8,164 nt of DNA from Phenylobacterium sp. (GTDB lineage Bacteria > Pseudomonadota > Alphaproteobacteria > Caulobacterales > Caulobacteraceae), in contig JANXXA010000322.1 in assembly GCA_025350885.1 (NCBI GenBank), positions 1 through 8,164 of the forward strand, given 5' to 3'. Positions 1 through 6,086 of this stretch are shown here, in pieces. The translations under genes were made by a program, and so were the position numbers. Each line of letters starts with the position of its first letter. Positions within the stretch are counted from its first letter, which is position 1. The notes beneath the pieces were generated by a model. It saw only the letters and a program-made list of their open reading frames with translations. It searched no databases and was not told the DNA's origin.

Positions 1-1
1 C

Positions 2-187
2 AAGGAGCCCGACTATTGGGACTTCTTGCACTTCGCCATTGTCATCGGGGTGGCCTGCGCCACCGCCGATGTGGAATTCAGCTCGAAGGGCCTGCGTCGG
101 TTGGGCACCGTGCAAAGCCTGGTGGCCTTCGCGTTCAACACGATCATCGTCGCCCTCACCATCAACCTGACGGCGGGGTTGTTCTAA
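2..187 (+). CDS. DUF1345 family membrane protein, C-terminal fragment
   Basis: The open frame enters from the left edge and stops at TAA 185-187, leaving 61 residues. It reads KEPDYWDFLHFAIVIGVACA, then a short polar stretch containing ADVEFSSKGLRRL, then a second hydrophobic stretch FNTIIVALTINLTAGLF at the very end. The pattern of a D-F-L-x-F membrane helix, a (S/A)DV.....LRR loop and a terminal FNT.I.ALT.NL.AGL helix is characteristic of DUF1345 proteins, which are small inner-membrane proteins of unknown function. Only the last two membrane segments are present, so the start, length and regulation cannot be judged. It converges on the cold-shock gene, with a hairpin between them. Confidence 0.8.
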   Translation, partial: KEPDYWDFLHFAIVIGVACATADVEFSSKGLRRLGTVQSLVAFAFNTIIVALTINLTAGLF

Positions 188-197
188 GACCCTTCCC

Positions 198-220
198 ACT
201 CAGGCGGCATCAACCTGAGT
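198..220. terminator. Perfect 7-bp inverted repeat between convergent genes, candidate bidirectional terminator
   Basis: ACTCAGG (198-204) pairs perfectly with CCTGAGT (214-220) around a 9-nt loop. It lies between the stop of the DUF1345 gene (187) and the stop of the cold-shock gene (236), which run toward each other. There is no clear T-run on either side, so intrinsic termination is only a reasonable guess from position. Confidence 0.45.
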
Positions 221-235
221 GCAGGAGACGGGCGC

Positions 236-856
236 TTAGTCGTTGACCTTCAGATTGGTGGCCGAGGTCTTGCCGCTGCGCCGGTCGGCTTCGAGGTCGT
301 AGGCGACCTGTTGGCCTTCGTTCAGCCCGCGCAGGCCGGCCTGCTCGACCGCCGAGATGTGCACGAACACGTCCTGGCCGCCGTCGTCCGGCTGAATGAA
401 GCCGAAGCCCTTCGTCGGGTTGAACCACTTGACCGTGCCTGCGCCGGCGCCGGCCGGATCGCCGGAGGGTCGGCCACCGCCGCCGCCGCCGCCGCCAAAG
501 CCACCACCACCGCCGCTGCGGGGACGGTCAAAGCCGCCACCACCGCCGCCGCCGAAGCCGCCGCCACCGCCGCGCGGACGGTCGAACCCGCCGCTACCGC
601 CACCGCCACCGCCGCCACCGCCACTGCGCGGTGGAGCCGCGCCCTGGCCGGTGACCACCAGCTGGCCCGCCGAAAGCTTGCCGGATCGTCGATCCTGCTC
701 GAGTTCGAAATTGACCAGCTCGCCTTCATTCAGGCCGCGAAGGCCTGCCTGTTCGACCGCTGAGATGTGGACGAAGACATCGCTTCCGCCGTCGTCGGGC
801 TGGATGAACCCGAAACCCTTGGCGGTATTGAACCACTTGACCGTGCCGCTCGACAT
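236..856 (-). CDS. Double cold-shock-domain RNA/DNA-binding protein with Gly-rich linker
   Basis: This 206-residue protein has two cold-shock domains, residues 4-68 and 140-205. Each carries the RNP1-like KGFGFIQ (residues 13-19 and 149-155) and the RNP2-like VFVHIS (27-32 and 163-168), the aromatic surface that binds single-stranded RNA or DNA. The two domains are 48/57 identical over the GTVKWFN...DRRSGK core, which points to an internal duplication. Two-domain cold-shock proteins are known in alphaproteobacteria (Caulobacter CspC/CspD), acting as cytoplasmic RNA chaperones, some tied to stationary phase. The oddity is the linker, about residues 74-139, which is almost pure glycine with two FDRPR units and scattered R/S. 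The ATG at 854-856 opens directly on the first domain; the upstream TTAGGT offers only a weak ribosome site. The gene diverges from the LOG gene across a 183-bp gap. Confidence 0.95.
   Translation of the reverse strand: MSSGTVKWFNTAKGFGFIQPDDGGSDVFVHISAVEQAGLRGLNEGELVNFELEQDRRSGKLSAGQLVVTGQGAAPPRSGGGGGGGGGSGGFDRPRGGGGGFGGGGGGGFDRPRSGGGGGFGGGGGGGGRPSGDPAGAGAGTVKWFNPTKGFGFIQPDDGGQDVFVHISAVEQAGLRGLNEGQQVAYDLEADRRSGKTSATNLKVND
370..650 (-). repeat. Low-complexity GGX-coding tract of the cold-shock linker
   Basis: Within the cold-shock gene, roughly 440-640 is dominated on the + strand by CCG/CCA/CCACC triplets, encoding runs of 7-9 glycines broken by F, R, S and D. The unit FDRPR followed by G(n)FG(n) occurs twice (residues 91-101 and 109-120), so the tract is itself a tandem duplication. 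Such tracts are prone to slippage and length variation. Overlapping long frames on the + strand here, including a proline-rich one, are shadows of this bias. Tract edges are approximate. Confidence 0.6.
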
Positions 857-1039
857 TCGCTTGACCTAACCGGGATAGAGTCTTGCGCCGCACGCAACGG
901 CGCCCGGCCGCCGATTTTGGCGCCCCGTACAGGCTATGTAGCGGGCGAAAAGCCGGTAGGCCAGCCGCACAGTGACAGAAGGTCGCAATCAGCCTACTGG
1001 ATCGCCCCTTAATTTCGCGGTTGGCAGGCGAATCTGGCG
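857..1039. promoter_or_regulatory. Divergent intergenic region between cold-shock and LOG genes
   Basis: These 183 bp separate the starts of two divergent genes, so promoters for both must lie here or inside the genes. On the minus strand GCTACATA (about 937-944) resembles the GCTANAWC -10 element described for Caulobacter housekeeping promoters, but no convincing -35 pairs with it. The roughly 85 bases between it and the cold-shock ATG would form a long GC-rich 5' leader, as is common for cold-shock mRNAs. No operator is evident. This is a positional inference. Confidence 0.3.
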
Positions 1040-1627
1040 TTGAAAAGCATCGGCATCTACTGCGGCTCGGCGTCCGGCAACGACCCGGCCTTTCGTGCGG
1101 AAGCCATCGCCGCCGGAACCCTGATCGCCCGCGAAGGCCTGACGCTGGTCTACGGCGGCGGCAAGGTGGGTCTGATGGGCGTGGTGGCCGATGCGGCGCT
1201 TGCCGCCGGCGGCCAGGTGATCGGCGTCATGCCGGCGGATCTGGTCAGCCAGGAGATCGGCCACAAAGGTCTGACCGAGCTCCGGATCGTCGGCTCCATG
1301 CACGAGCGTAAGTGGGTCATGGCCGAGCTCGCCGACGGGTTCCTCTGCCTGCCGGGCGGACCGGGAACCTTCGAGGAGATATTCGAGCAATGGACCTGGG
1401 CTCTGCTGGGCTTCCACGCCAAGCCCTGCGGTTTCGTCAATGTGAGCGGCTACTACGATCTGATGCGCCAGACGGTGCAGCAAATGGCTGATCGGGGTTT
1501 CCTGGCACAGCCTTATGTGGACATGCTGATCTATGCCGACAGCACCGCCGAGGCGCTTGAGGCGTTCCGCGCCTACATTCCACCGCCGCCCAAGTGGGGC
1601 GTGTCCGCCGTCGACCAGCGCTATTGA
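1040..1627 (+). CDS. LOG family protein (cytokinin riboside 5'-monophosphate phosphoribohydrolase-like, TIGR00730)
   Basis: The 195-residue product matches the LOG/TIGR00730 Rossmann-fold family in length and motifs: N-terminal KSIGIYCGSASGNDPAF, the phosphate-binding YGGGKVGLMG (38-47), HERK (88-91) and the signature PGGPGTFEE (105-113), in which the conserved PGGxGTxxE is intact. Members hydrolyse nucleoside 5'-monophosphates such as cytokinin ribotides or AMP to base plus ribose 5-phosphate in the cytoplasm. Older annotations call them lysine decarboxylases, but that activity is not supported. The start is TTG at 1040: an in-frame TAA at 1010-1012 lies upstream, no ATG or GTG intervenes, and the protein begins exactly where family members do. 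A recognisable ribosome site is weak (AGGCGA at 1026-1031). Physiological substrate in this organism is unknown. Confidence 0.92.
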   Translation: MKSIGIYCGSASGNDPAFRAEAIAAGTLIAREGLTLVYGGGKVGLMGVVADAALAAGGQVIGVMPADLVSQEIGHKGLTELRIVGSMHERKWVMAELADGFLCLPGGPGTFEEIFEQWTWALLGFHAKPCGFVNVSGYYDLMRQTVQQMADRGFLAQPYVDMLIYADSTAEALEAFRAYIPPPPKWGVSAVDQRY

Positions 1628-1664
1628 GGCGCGGCTCAGGGGCCCTCGGCGTCACAGCAAAACA

Positions 1665-1688
1665 GGCCCCCAGCTTGCGCTGGGGACC
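1665..1688 (-). terminator. Intrinsic terminator of the repeat-protein gene
   Basis: CCCCAGC (1668-1674) and GCTGGGG (1679-1685) form a 7-bp GC-rich stem with a TTGC tetraloop, extended by a GG/CC pair after one mismatch. Read on the minus strand the stem is followed by CCTGTTTTGC, a short T-run, about 30 bases after the stop of the minus-strand gene ending at 1716. It may also limit read-through of the convergent LOG gene, although no T-run follows on the + strand. Confidence 0.65.
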
Positions 1689-1715
1689 CGGATCACATCG
1701 ATCAATCGATAGGTG

Positions 1716-2735
1716 TCAGTCCTGGCGCGACGCGCGGACGCGGGCGCTCAGGTCGTCCAGCTTGGCCTGAATGTAGGCCTCGTCGCGACCGCGCAGCTGA
1801 CCGTTACGCCGGCTCATGCGCTTTTCCTGATGGCGGATGGTGGTGAGCTCGCGCAGTGCGCGGTCGCCCTCGTAGCGGCTCAGCGATCCCTCGTTCACGT
1901 TGCGCTGGATGCGCTGCTCCAGCCACGCCTCGCGACTGCGGACGTCGCGGCGCTGATCGTCGGACCGGGTTTCGTAATTGGCCTGGGAGCCATAGGCGCC
2001 GGCAGAGGCCGCCGTGGCGACCCAGCGGCCCTGGGTGTCATAGTAGCCCGTGGCCGGGCCGGCTCTCCAGCGGCCGTTGGCGTCGTAGTAGCCCGGCTGA
2101 GCGTCGGCGATCCAGACGCCATTGGCGTCGCGGTGGCCCATGGCCTCGCCGGCCATCCAGCGCCCGTCGGCCATATAGTGGCCCGTGGCAGACCCCGCCA
2201 CCCAGCGGCCGTTCTCCCAATGCCCGCTGCTCGAGCCGGCGACCCACTGGCCGTTGGCCGCATAGTAGCCGCTGGCCGAGGCCGGGACCCAATGGCCGTC
2301 GGAGTCGTAGTAGCCGGCGTTGGAGGCGGAGGTGTTGGAGGCGACCCAGCGACCCCGATTGTCATAGTAACCGTTCGGGGCGCCGGCGACCCACTGGCCG
2401 TCGCGGTCGTAATAGCCTGAAGCGTTCTCGCGGCTCACGTCGTTGGCGTGCCACTGGCGGTTGTTGTCGTAGTAGCCATAGGCGTGGGTGCAATCGCGGT
2501 CACCCTTGGCGACCTGATTGCCGATGACCGCGCCGCCGATGCCGCCGACGATAGCGCCCGTGCCTTTCTCGCCATGGCCGGCCACGGCGCTGCCCAGCAG
2601 GGCGCCGGCGATCGCGCCGACCGCGGTGCCGGCGGTGCGGTTGTTGCTGCGTTGCTCGCAGGTCTGCTGGGCCATGGCCAGCGACGGTATCAGGGCCGCC
2701 AGCGCGATGCTGGCGACGAGAAGGTGTTTGCGCAT
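1716..2735 (-). CDS. Exported glycine-zipper protein with ten ~15-residue GYYD-G-WVAG repeats
   Basis: The 339-residue product has a classical signal peptide (MRKHLLVASIALAALIPSLAMA, cut before QQ at about residue 22), then a glycine-zipper 2TM segment (about 36-77, AGTAVGAIAGALLG and AIVGGIGGAVIG) like the rickettsial 17-kDa antigen family, with Cys26 and Cys82 flanking it. Residues 86-242 hold ten tandem units of consensus GYYDxxGRWVAG. Residues 264-335 form a charged helical region (REAWLEQRIQRNVNEGSLSR...RDEAYIQAKLDDLSARVR), a type seen in alphaproteobacterial envelope proteins. No lipobox is visible, so a periplasmic or outer-membrane-associated role is likely; the function is not known. 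The start is ATG 2733-2735, preceded by AGGAG at 2742-2746; a longer frame from 2759 lacks such a site and would bury the signal peptide. It diverges from the hydrolase gene. Confidence 0.9.
   Translation of the reverse strand: MRKHLLVASIALAALIPSLAMAQQTCEQRSNNRTAGTAVGAIAGALLGSAVAGHGEKGTGAIVGGIGGAVIGNQVAKGDRDCTHAYGYYDNNRQWHANDVSRENASGYYDRDGQWVAGAPNGYYDNRGRWVASNTSASNAGYYDSDGHWVPASASGYYAANGQWVAGSSSGHWENGRWVAGSATGHYMADGRWMAGEAMGHRDANGVWIADAQPGYYDANGRWRAGPATGYYDTQGRWVATAASAGAYGSQANYETRSDDQRRDVRSREAWLEQRIQRNVNEGSLSRYEGDRALRELTTIRHQEKRMSRRNGQLRGRDEAYIQAKLDDLSARVRASRQD
2010..2480 (-). repeat. Ten tandem ~45-bp coding repeats (GYYD-x-x-G-x-W-V-A-G units)
   Basis: Ten units are read from the protein, starting with Gly at residues 88, 107, 122, 141, 156, 171, 185, 200, 215 and 230 of the mature-frame numbering (ATG 2735 = 1). 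Most are spaced exactly 15 residues; two carry 4 extra residues and one lacks one. Units 6-8 drift most (GHWENGRW, GHYMADGRW, GHRDANGVW). Each has a Tyr/His pair, an Asn/Asp-Gly turn and a Trp, suggesting a short beta-hairpin per unit. Confidence 0.85.
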
Positions 2736-2740
2736 ATGAA

Positions 2741-2746
2741 GCTCCT
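2741..2746 (-). promoter_or_regulatory. Ribosome binding site deciding the repeat-protein start
   Basis: On the minus strand AGGAGC (2746 to 2741) precedes ATG 2735-2733 with about 6 nt spacing. This is what selects the ATG at 2735 over the in-frame upstream codon at 2759. Confidence 0.75.
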
Positions 2747-2803
2747 GGGTCCTAGACATCCTGTCCGTCCCTCTGGCTCACACAACGCAGGCGGCATGGC
2801 GCA

Positions 2804-2833
2804 GGTTCCGCCGGGTGGTTCCCTGCCGGTTCC
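2804..2833. repeat. Three phased GGTTCC direct repeats in a divergent promoter region
   Basis: GGTTCC occurs at 2804-2809, 2817-2822 and 2828-2833, spaced 13 and 11 bp, close to one helical turn each. It lies in the 140-bp region between the repeat-protein and hydrolase starts, 43-72 bp upstream of the hydrolase ATG. It could be an operator or chance in GC-rich DNA. Confidence 0.3.
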
Positions 2834-2875
2834 GGGACGGATAGATTGAGCGCGCGCACGGAGGCGGAACATCTC

Positions 2876-4009
2876 ATGTGGTCCAGCGGACGGATCGGCC
2901 GACGCCTCCGGATTTTCGGTCTCGCGGGGGTGACGGCGCTGGCCCTGGCGACGCACGGCGTCGATGCTCAGCCGGTGTCGCGCCCGATCCTGAAACCCCC
3001 GATCCTGGCGCCGATTCAAGCCGACTTCCTGATCCCGGATTTCCACTTCCGCTCCGGCGAGCGGCTGCCACAACTGCGCATCCACTATCGCACCCTCGGT
3101 CAGCCGCGCCGCGACAGCGCGGGCCAGGTGGTCAACGCGGTCCTGCTGTTGCACGGCACGGGCGGTGCGGGGACGCAGTTTCTGGCGCCGCAGTTCGCCG
3201 ACGTGCTGTTCGCCCCGGGGGGCGCGCTTGATCCGGCGAAATATTTCATCGTCATGCCCGACAGCATCGGCCACGGCGGCTCGTCCAAGCCGTCGGACGG
3301 CCTGCGCGCCCGGTTCCCGCACTACGACTATGCCGACATGACCGAAGCCCAGCACGCTTTGGTCACCGAGGGGCTGGGGGTCATCCGGCTGCGGCTGATC
3401 CTGGGGACCTCAATGGGCTGTATGCATGCGTTCATCTGGGCCGAAACCTGGCCGGCTGAGGCCGCGGCGTTGATGCCGCTGGCCTGCCTGCCCGTACCGA
3501 TCGCCGGCCGCAACCGGCTGTGGCGCAAGATGGCGATCGAGGCGATCAAGGCCGATCCCGGCTGGCAGGGCGGCGACTACGCCACCCCGCCGGTCCAGGG
3601 CCTGAGGACCGCTGAAGACCTGCTGATCCTGGCCGGCGCGGCGCCCTGGCCGATGCAGCTGGCCCTGCCGACCCGCGAGGCGGTCGATGCCTACGCCGCC
3701 CGGGAAACCGCCGCCCGCGTCGCCGCCGCCGAGGCCAACGACCTGATCTACCAGCTCGACGCGTCTCGCACCTATGATCCGTCCGCAGGGCTGGAGGGCA
3801 TCGCCGCGCCGATGACCTGGATCAATTCCGCCGACGACTTCATCAATCCGCCGGAGCTGGGCGTCGCCCAGCGCCAGGCCCGGCGCATCCGCTCGGCCCG
3901 TTTCGTGCTGCTGCCCGTCCGCCCCGACGGTCACGGCCACGGAACCCACACCTGGGCGGCCTTCTGGCGGGGCGAGCTTACCGCGCTGTTGCGGCGGTCA
4001 GGCGGTTAA
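2876..4009 (+). CDS. Exported alpha/beta hydrolase, homoserine O-acetyltransferase-like
   Basis: The 377-residue product opens with a signal peptide: RIGRRLR, a hydrophobic core IFGLAGVTALALATHG, and a cleavage site VDA|QP near residue 31. The rest is an alpha/beta hydrolase of the MetX/homoserine acetyltransferase-like type: HGTGGAG oxyanion region (93-99), nucleophile elbow LGTSMGC with Ser179, a candidate Asp in NSADDFINPPE (Asp320/321), and a C-terminal GHGHGTHTW supplying the His. True MetX enzymes are cytoplasmic, so an exported homologue is more likely a periplasmic hydrolase or acyl-transfer enzyme; the substrate is unknown. The elbow has Cys where MetX proteins usually have a second Gly (GxSMGG). 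The start is ATG 2876 with GGAGG at 2860-2864; TTG 2846 is in frame but has no such site and lengthens the signal peptide's leader. Confidence 0.88.
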   Translation: MWSSGRIGRRLRIFGLAGVTALALATHGVDAQPVSRPILKPPILAPIQADFLIPDFHFRSGERLPQLRIHYRTLGQPRRDSAGQVVNAVLLLHGTGGAGTQFLAPQFADVLFAPGGALDPAKYFIVMPDSIGHGGSSKPSDGLRARFPHYDYADMTEAQHALVTEGLGVIRLRLILGTSMGCMHAFIWAETWPAEAAALMPLACLPVPIAGRNRLWRKMAIEAIKADPGWQGGDYATPPVQGLRTAEDLLILAGAAPWPMQLALPTREAVDAYAARETAARVAAAEANDLIYQLDASRTYDPSAGLEGIAAPMTWINSADDFINPPELGVAQRQARRIRSARFVLLPVRPDGHGHGTHTWAAFWRGELTALLRRSGG

Positions 4010-4030
4010 GCGCGCCGCCGCGCCGCGGCT

Positions 4031-4063
4031 AGGGTTGCACGCCAGCGACCTGTTACGCTCTAA
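4031..4063 (+). repeat. Left copy of a 33-bp direct repeat flanking the inserted segment; contains promoter-like TTGCAC-N18-TCTAAC
   Basis: Positions 4031-4063 match 6087-6119 at 29 of 33 bases with no gap (both run from AGGGTTGCACGC to TACGCTCTAA). Similarity continues a little to the left, where both have CGCGCCG...GG with a 2-bp gap. This copy starts 22 bp after the hydrolase stop and ends 2 bp before the insertion-sequence end. TTGCAC 4035-4040 and TCTAAC 4059-4064 mirror the promoter of the dioxygenase but here face a dead transposase. Confidence 0.8.
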
Positions 4064-4065
4064 CA

Positions 4066-4690
4066 GGCTGTTGAAGAAGTCTGTGGCCGAGCTGGACTCG
4101 GCATGATTCACTCTGGGTGAGAGGTCGCCTGAGGTGATTTGATGCGCGGTTCGGGCGAGCGGACGGGTCGTTGTTCTCGTATGTGGACTGGAGGCGCGGG
4201 TGCGGCGGGATCATCCGCTGCGGCCGATCCGGGAGATCGCAAACGCCGCGCTGACGGACCTGAGCGAGGACTTCGCGGCGCTGGACCCCCCCAAGCTGGG
4301 CCGGCCGTCGGTTCCGCCGGAGCGGCTGCTTCCGGCGATGCTTCTGCAGGCCTTCTACGGGATCCGCTCGGAGCGGCAGCTGATGGAGCGGATGGAGTTC
4401 GATCTCTTGTTCTGCTGGTTCGTGGGTCTGGGTGTGGACGATGCGGCCTGGGACCATTCCAGTTTCACGACAAACCGGGACCGGCTGCTGGCGGGTGAGA
4501 TCGCAGCCAAGTTCTTAGCGGCGGTGCTGGCCCAGCCCGAGTTAAGCGGCTGATCTCGTCTGTCCACTTCTCGGTGGACGGCACGCTACTGGAGGCTTGG
4601 GCTTCGACGAAGAGCTTCCGCCGGACGGATGGCGGCGACAACGATCCCGAAGGCCCCGGCCGCAACGCCGAGCGTGGCTTCCACAAATCA
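4066..4690 (+). mobile_element. Truncated IS5-superfamily insertion sequence remnant
   Basis: The left end is GGCTGTTGAAGAAGTCTG at 4066-4083, the kind of terminal inverted repeat seen on IS5/IS1182-type elements, followed by a short hairpin (GCCGAG 4086-4091 with CTCGGC 4097-4102) and then the transposase start at 4142. Similarity to the transposase stops near 4684-4693 and no matching right-hand inverted repeat (TTCAACAGCC-like) is visible downstream. About half of the element, including most of the catalytic domain, is therefore missing. The right limit is approximate. Confidence 0.75.
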
Positions 4691-4696
4691 AATTGA
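4142..4696 (+). pseudogene. IS5-family transposase, frameshifted and 3'-truncated
   Basis: Three frames must be joined to recover the protein. ATG 4142 gives MRGSGERTG, then a one-base loss near 4168 moves to the frame reading SLFSYVD; another near 4188/4189 moves to the frame reading EARVRRDHPLRPIREIANAA and on to FLAAVLAQPE; a third near 4541/4542 moves to the frame reading KRLISSVHFSVDGTLLEAW and GRNAERGFH, which ends at TGA 4694-4696. These blocks match, from memory of the family, the N-terminal half of IS5-type transposases (RSERQLMER, LFCWFVGLGVDD, WDHSSFTTNRDRL, FSVDGT). The Asp in SVDGT is the first of the DDE triad; the other two acidic residues lie in the missing part, so the enzyme cannot be active. 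All three changes look like single-base deletions. Confidence 0.85.
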
Positions 4697-4909
4697 CCAA
4701 AGGGCCTCCAGAGTCATTCATGAGTCATGGCAGGACATCGCGCTGGTGACCGAGGGTCCGACGTGTTGGGTGTATTCGCATATCTGGCTGGAAGTCGCAC
4801 GTCCGATGTCCGGCCGCGCTTTGGTGGCCGCGCGCGACCCTTCGGGACCGAAACGGGTGCGGGGCGGGACGGCACGAACAAATAACCCACGCGGCGCAGT
4901 GCTGTCTGC
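4697..4909. other. Intergenic remnant between IS and the AT-rich gene
   Basis: These 213 bp hold no gene that I recognise. A + strand frame runs through from 4629 to 4961 but its first part is the wrong frame of the transposase and its last part overlaps the minus-strand gene, so it is treated as a shadow. The composition is GC-rich like the host rather than AT-rich like the neighbouring gene. The junction around 4690 is where the insertion sequence was cut. Confidence 0.5.
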
Positions 4910-5752
4910 TCAGTCTCTTCGTCTCGCGAGAGTGGTCCTCGATGCGTTCATCGGCTTCTGAGACTGTCCCCTATCTCTCTCCAATACTTGCAGCGCGTAA
5001 CTCGATAACAGCAAACCGTCACGAGAAAGCCGGCGCTGCCCTCGAAATAATGCAAGCCCCAGGAGCAATGTGAATCCCGCCAATACGATTACGCCGCACG
5101 ATGTTATAAAGCGTAATTCTGGCCAATAGTTATCGATACCTGTAAATGCGCCAAATATACTGCCAAATATAGGAACAAGTCCATTAGCAAACAAGAATAA
5201 TACAATCCATATGGAAATTTTGTTGAATGGAGTTCTATTCGATCTCTCTAAAATAGTTTCTAATATACCAAGATTAACAAATCTCTCCAAATACCTTGAG
5301 TTAAGCTTGAAATTTCTTGGAGATTTACAAAATCTTACAAACTCGGCTGCTTCGTCCGGAAGCATTTGTTTAGATATAGTTACTATTCTCATCCTTTCGG
5401 CAATGCCTTGACGCATAGCGAGGAGAGCGGCCTGCCATATCGCAGCGAGTTCTTCATCAAGAGGATCGACCGTAGAGACGGCCACTATCCAGTCGTCAAA
5501 AGCCGGCTGATCTGCTAAGTCTTCGAGGACTCCCTCGCCGCCAACTTCATCTGCTGTGCGGAGATGCGCCTCTAGGTTTTCTATCCGTTTCGCGCGATTT
5601 CTCTCGAAGGCGACCTTAAGTCGCTCCGCCAGTTCGTTTCCAACGACCTGAGCTGCCGGCAGTAAAAGCGCATGTCGTATCTTTGGATCATCTTTTGCCT
5701 TTCGTGTAGATTTCACTACTGCCCCTAAGGCTGCGCCTGCAATTGGATCCAT
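4910..5752 (-). CDS. DUF4393/Abi-alpha-like protein with two C-terminal membrane helices
   Basis: The 280-residue product (MDPIAGAALGAVVKS...) has an N-terminal helical region with LLLPAAQVVGNELAERLK (about 29-46), a central block DPLDEELAAIWQAALLAMRQ and ISKQMLPDEAAEFVRF (about 96-140), then two hydrophobic segments (about 179-202 and 215-237) and a basic tail. The AAQVVGNEL and DEEL..IW...L / LxPDEA pattern recalls DUF4393 proteins (Pfam Abi_alpha), some of which are linked to abortive phage infection. The match is by eye and may be distant. The helices predict an inner-membrane protein with both ends in the cytoplasm. The coding DNA is AT-rich (17 of 60 bases G/C at 5221-5280, against 48 of 60 at 3661-3720 in the hydrolase), a strong sign of transfer. 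The ATG at 5752 is preferred; GTG at 5788 is in frame (12 residues more); neither has a good ribosome site. Confidence 0.72.
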   Translation of the reverse strand: MDPIAGAALGAVVKSTRKAKDDPKIRHALLLPAAQVVGNELAERLKVAFERNRAKRIENLEAHLRTADEVGGEGVLEDLADQPAFDDWIVAVSTVDPLDEELAAIWQAALLAMRQGIAERMRIVTISKQMLPDEAAEFVRFCKSPRNFKLNSRYLERFVNLGILETILERSNRTPFNKISIWIVLFLFANGLVPIFGSIFGAFTGIDNYWPELRFITSCGVIVLAGFTLLLGLALFRGQRRLSRDGLLLSSYALQVLERDRGQSQKPMNASRTTLARRRD

Positions 5753-6086
5753 TTTGGTACCCGAGGTTCGTAAGATCTCACGGTACACCCCGCGCCAGAT
5801 CCAGGCGAGCCACCCTGTTCGGCTCGCGCTTCTTTGGCCTTTGGGTTGCTGGCTCGACCTCCGATGTGAGCCTTTCCACCTTTCGTCGATCCTTTCGGTC
5901 GCCAGTCTCAGGCATCAGCGATCAAGGGTGGGTAGCGGGAAGCAGAGAGCGCCGGCCTCGGCTCAATGGGTGATCCGACGCCACATCGCAGCACCACCGA
6001 TCCTGAGCCCGGCTCTACAGGAAGGGCGACGGCCAGCCGGCTGGCGAGGCGGTGTCATGAGGTTGCCATACGCCATCGCGCCGGGG
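5753..6086. other. Intergenic region upstream of the DUF4393-like gene and left of the right repeat copy
   Basis: About 330 bp without a gene I can support. It should contain the minus-strand promoter of the DUF4393-like gene, but no clear -35/-10 pair was found. Frames on the + strand (for example one beginning 5966 and running into the dioxygenase) give a low-complexity, unfamiliar peptide and are not conserved-looking. GC content returns toward the host level from about 5760 rightwards. Confidence 0.45.

Noticed and set aside
396..869. Long + strand frame rich in proline (PPPPPPP runs) opposite the cold-shock gene
   Set aside because: It is the antisense reading of the glycine tract; the minus strand has clear cold-shock domains and this frame has no recognisable domain.
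1695..1712. ATCGAT repeated twice near 1697-1710, considered as a CRISPR or operator element
   Set aside because: Only two short self-palindromic copies 2 bp apart, no array, next to a terminator; probably chance.
1713..2420. Long + strand frame over the repeat-protein gene, with VGVVVARG-like periodicity
   Set aside because: Its periodicity is imposed by the 45-bp coding repeats on the minus strand, which carry the signal peptide and ribosome site.
4629..4961. A 110-residue + strand frame across the IS end and downstream DNA
   Set aside because: It begins in the wrong frame of the transposase and ends antisense to the DUF4393-like gene; no family resemblance.
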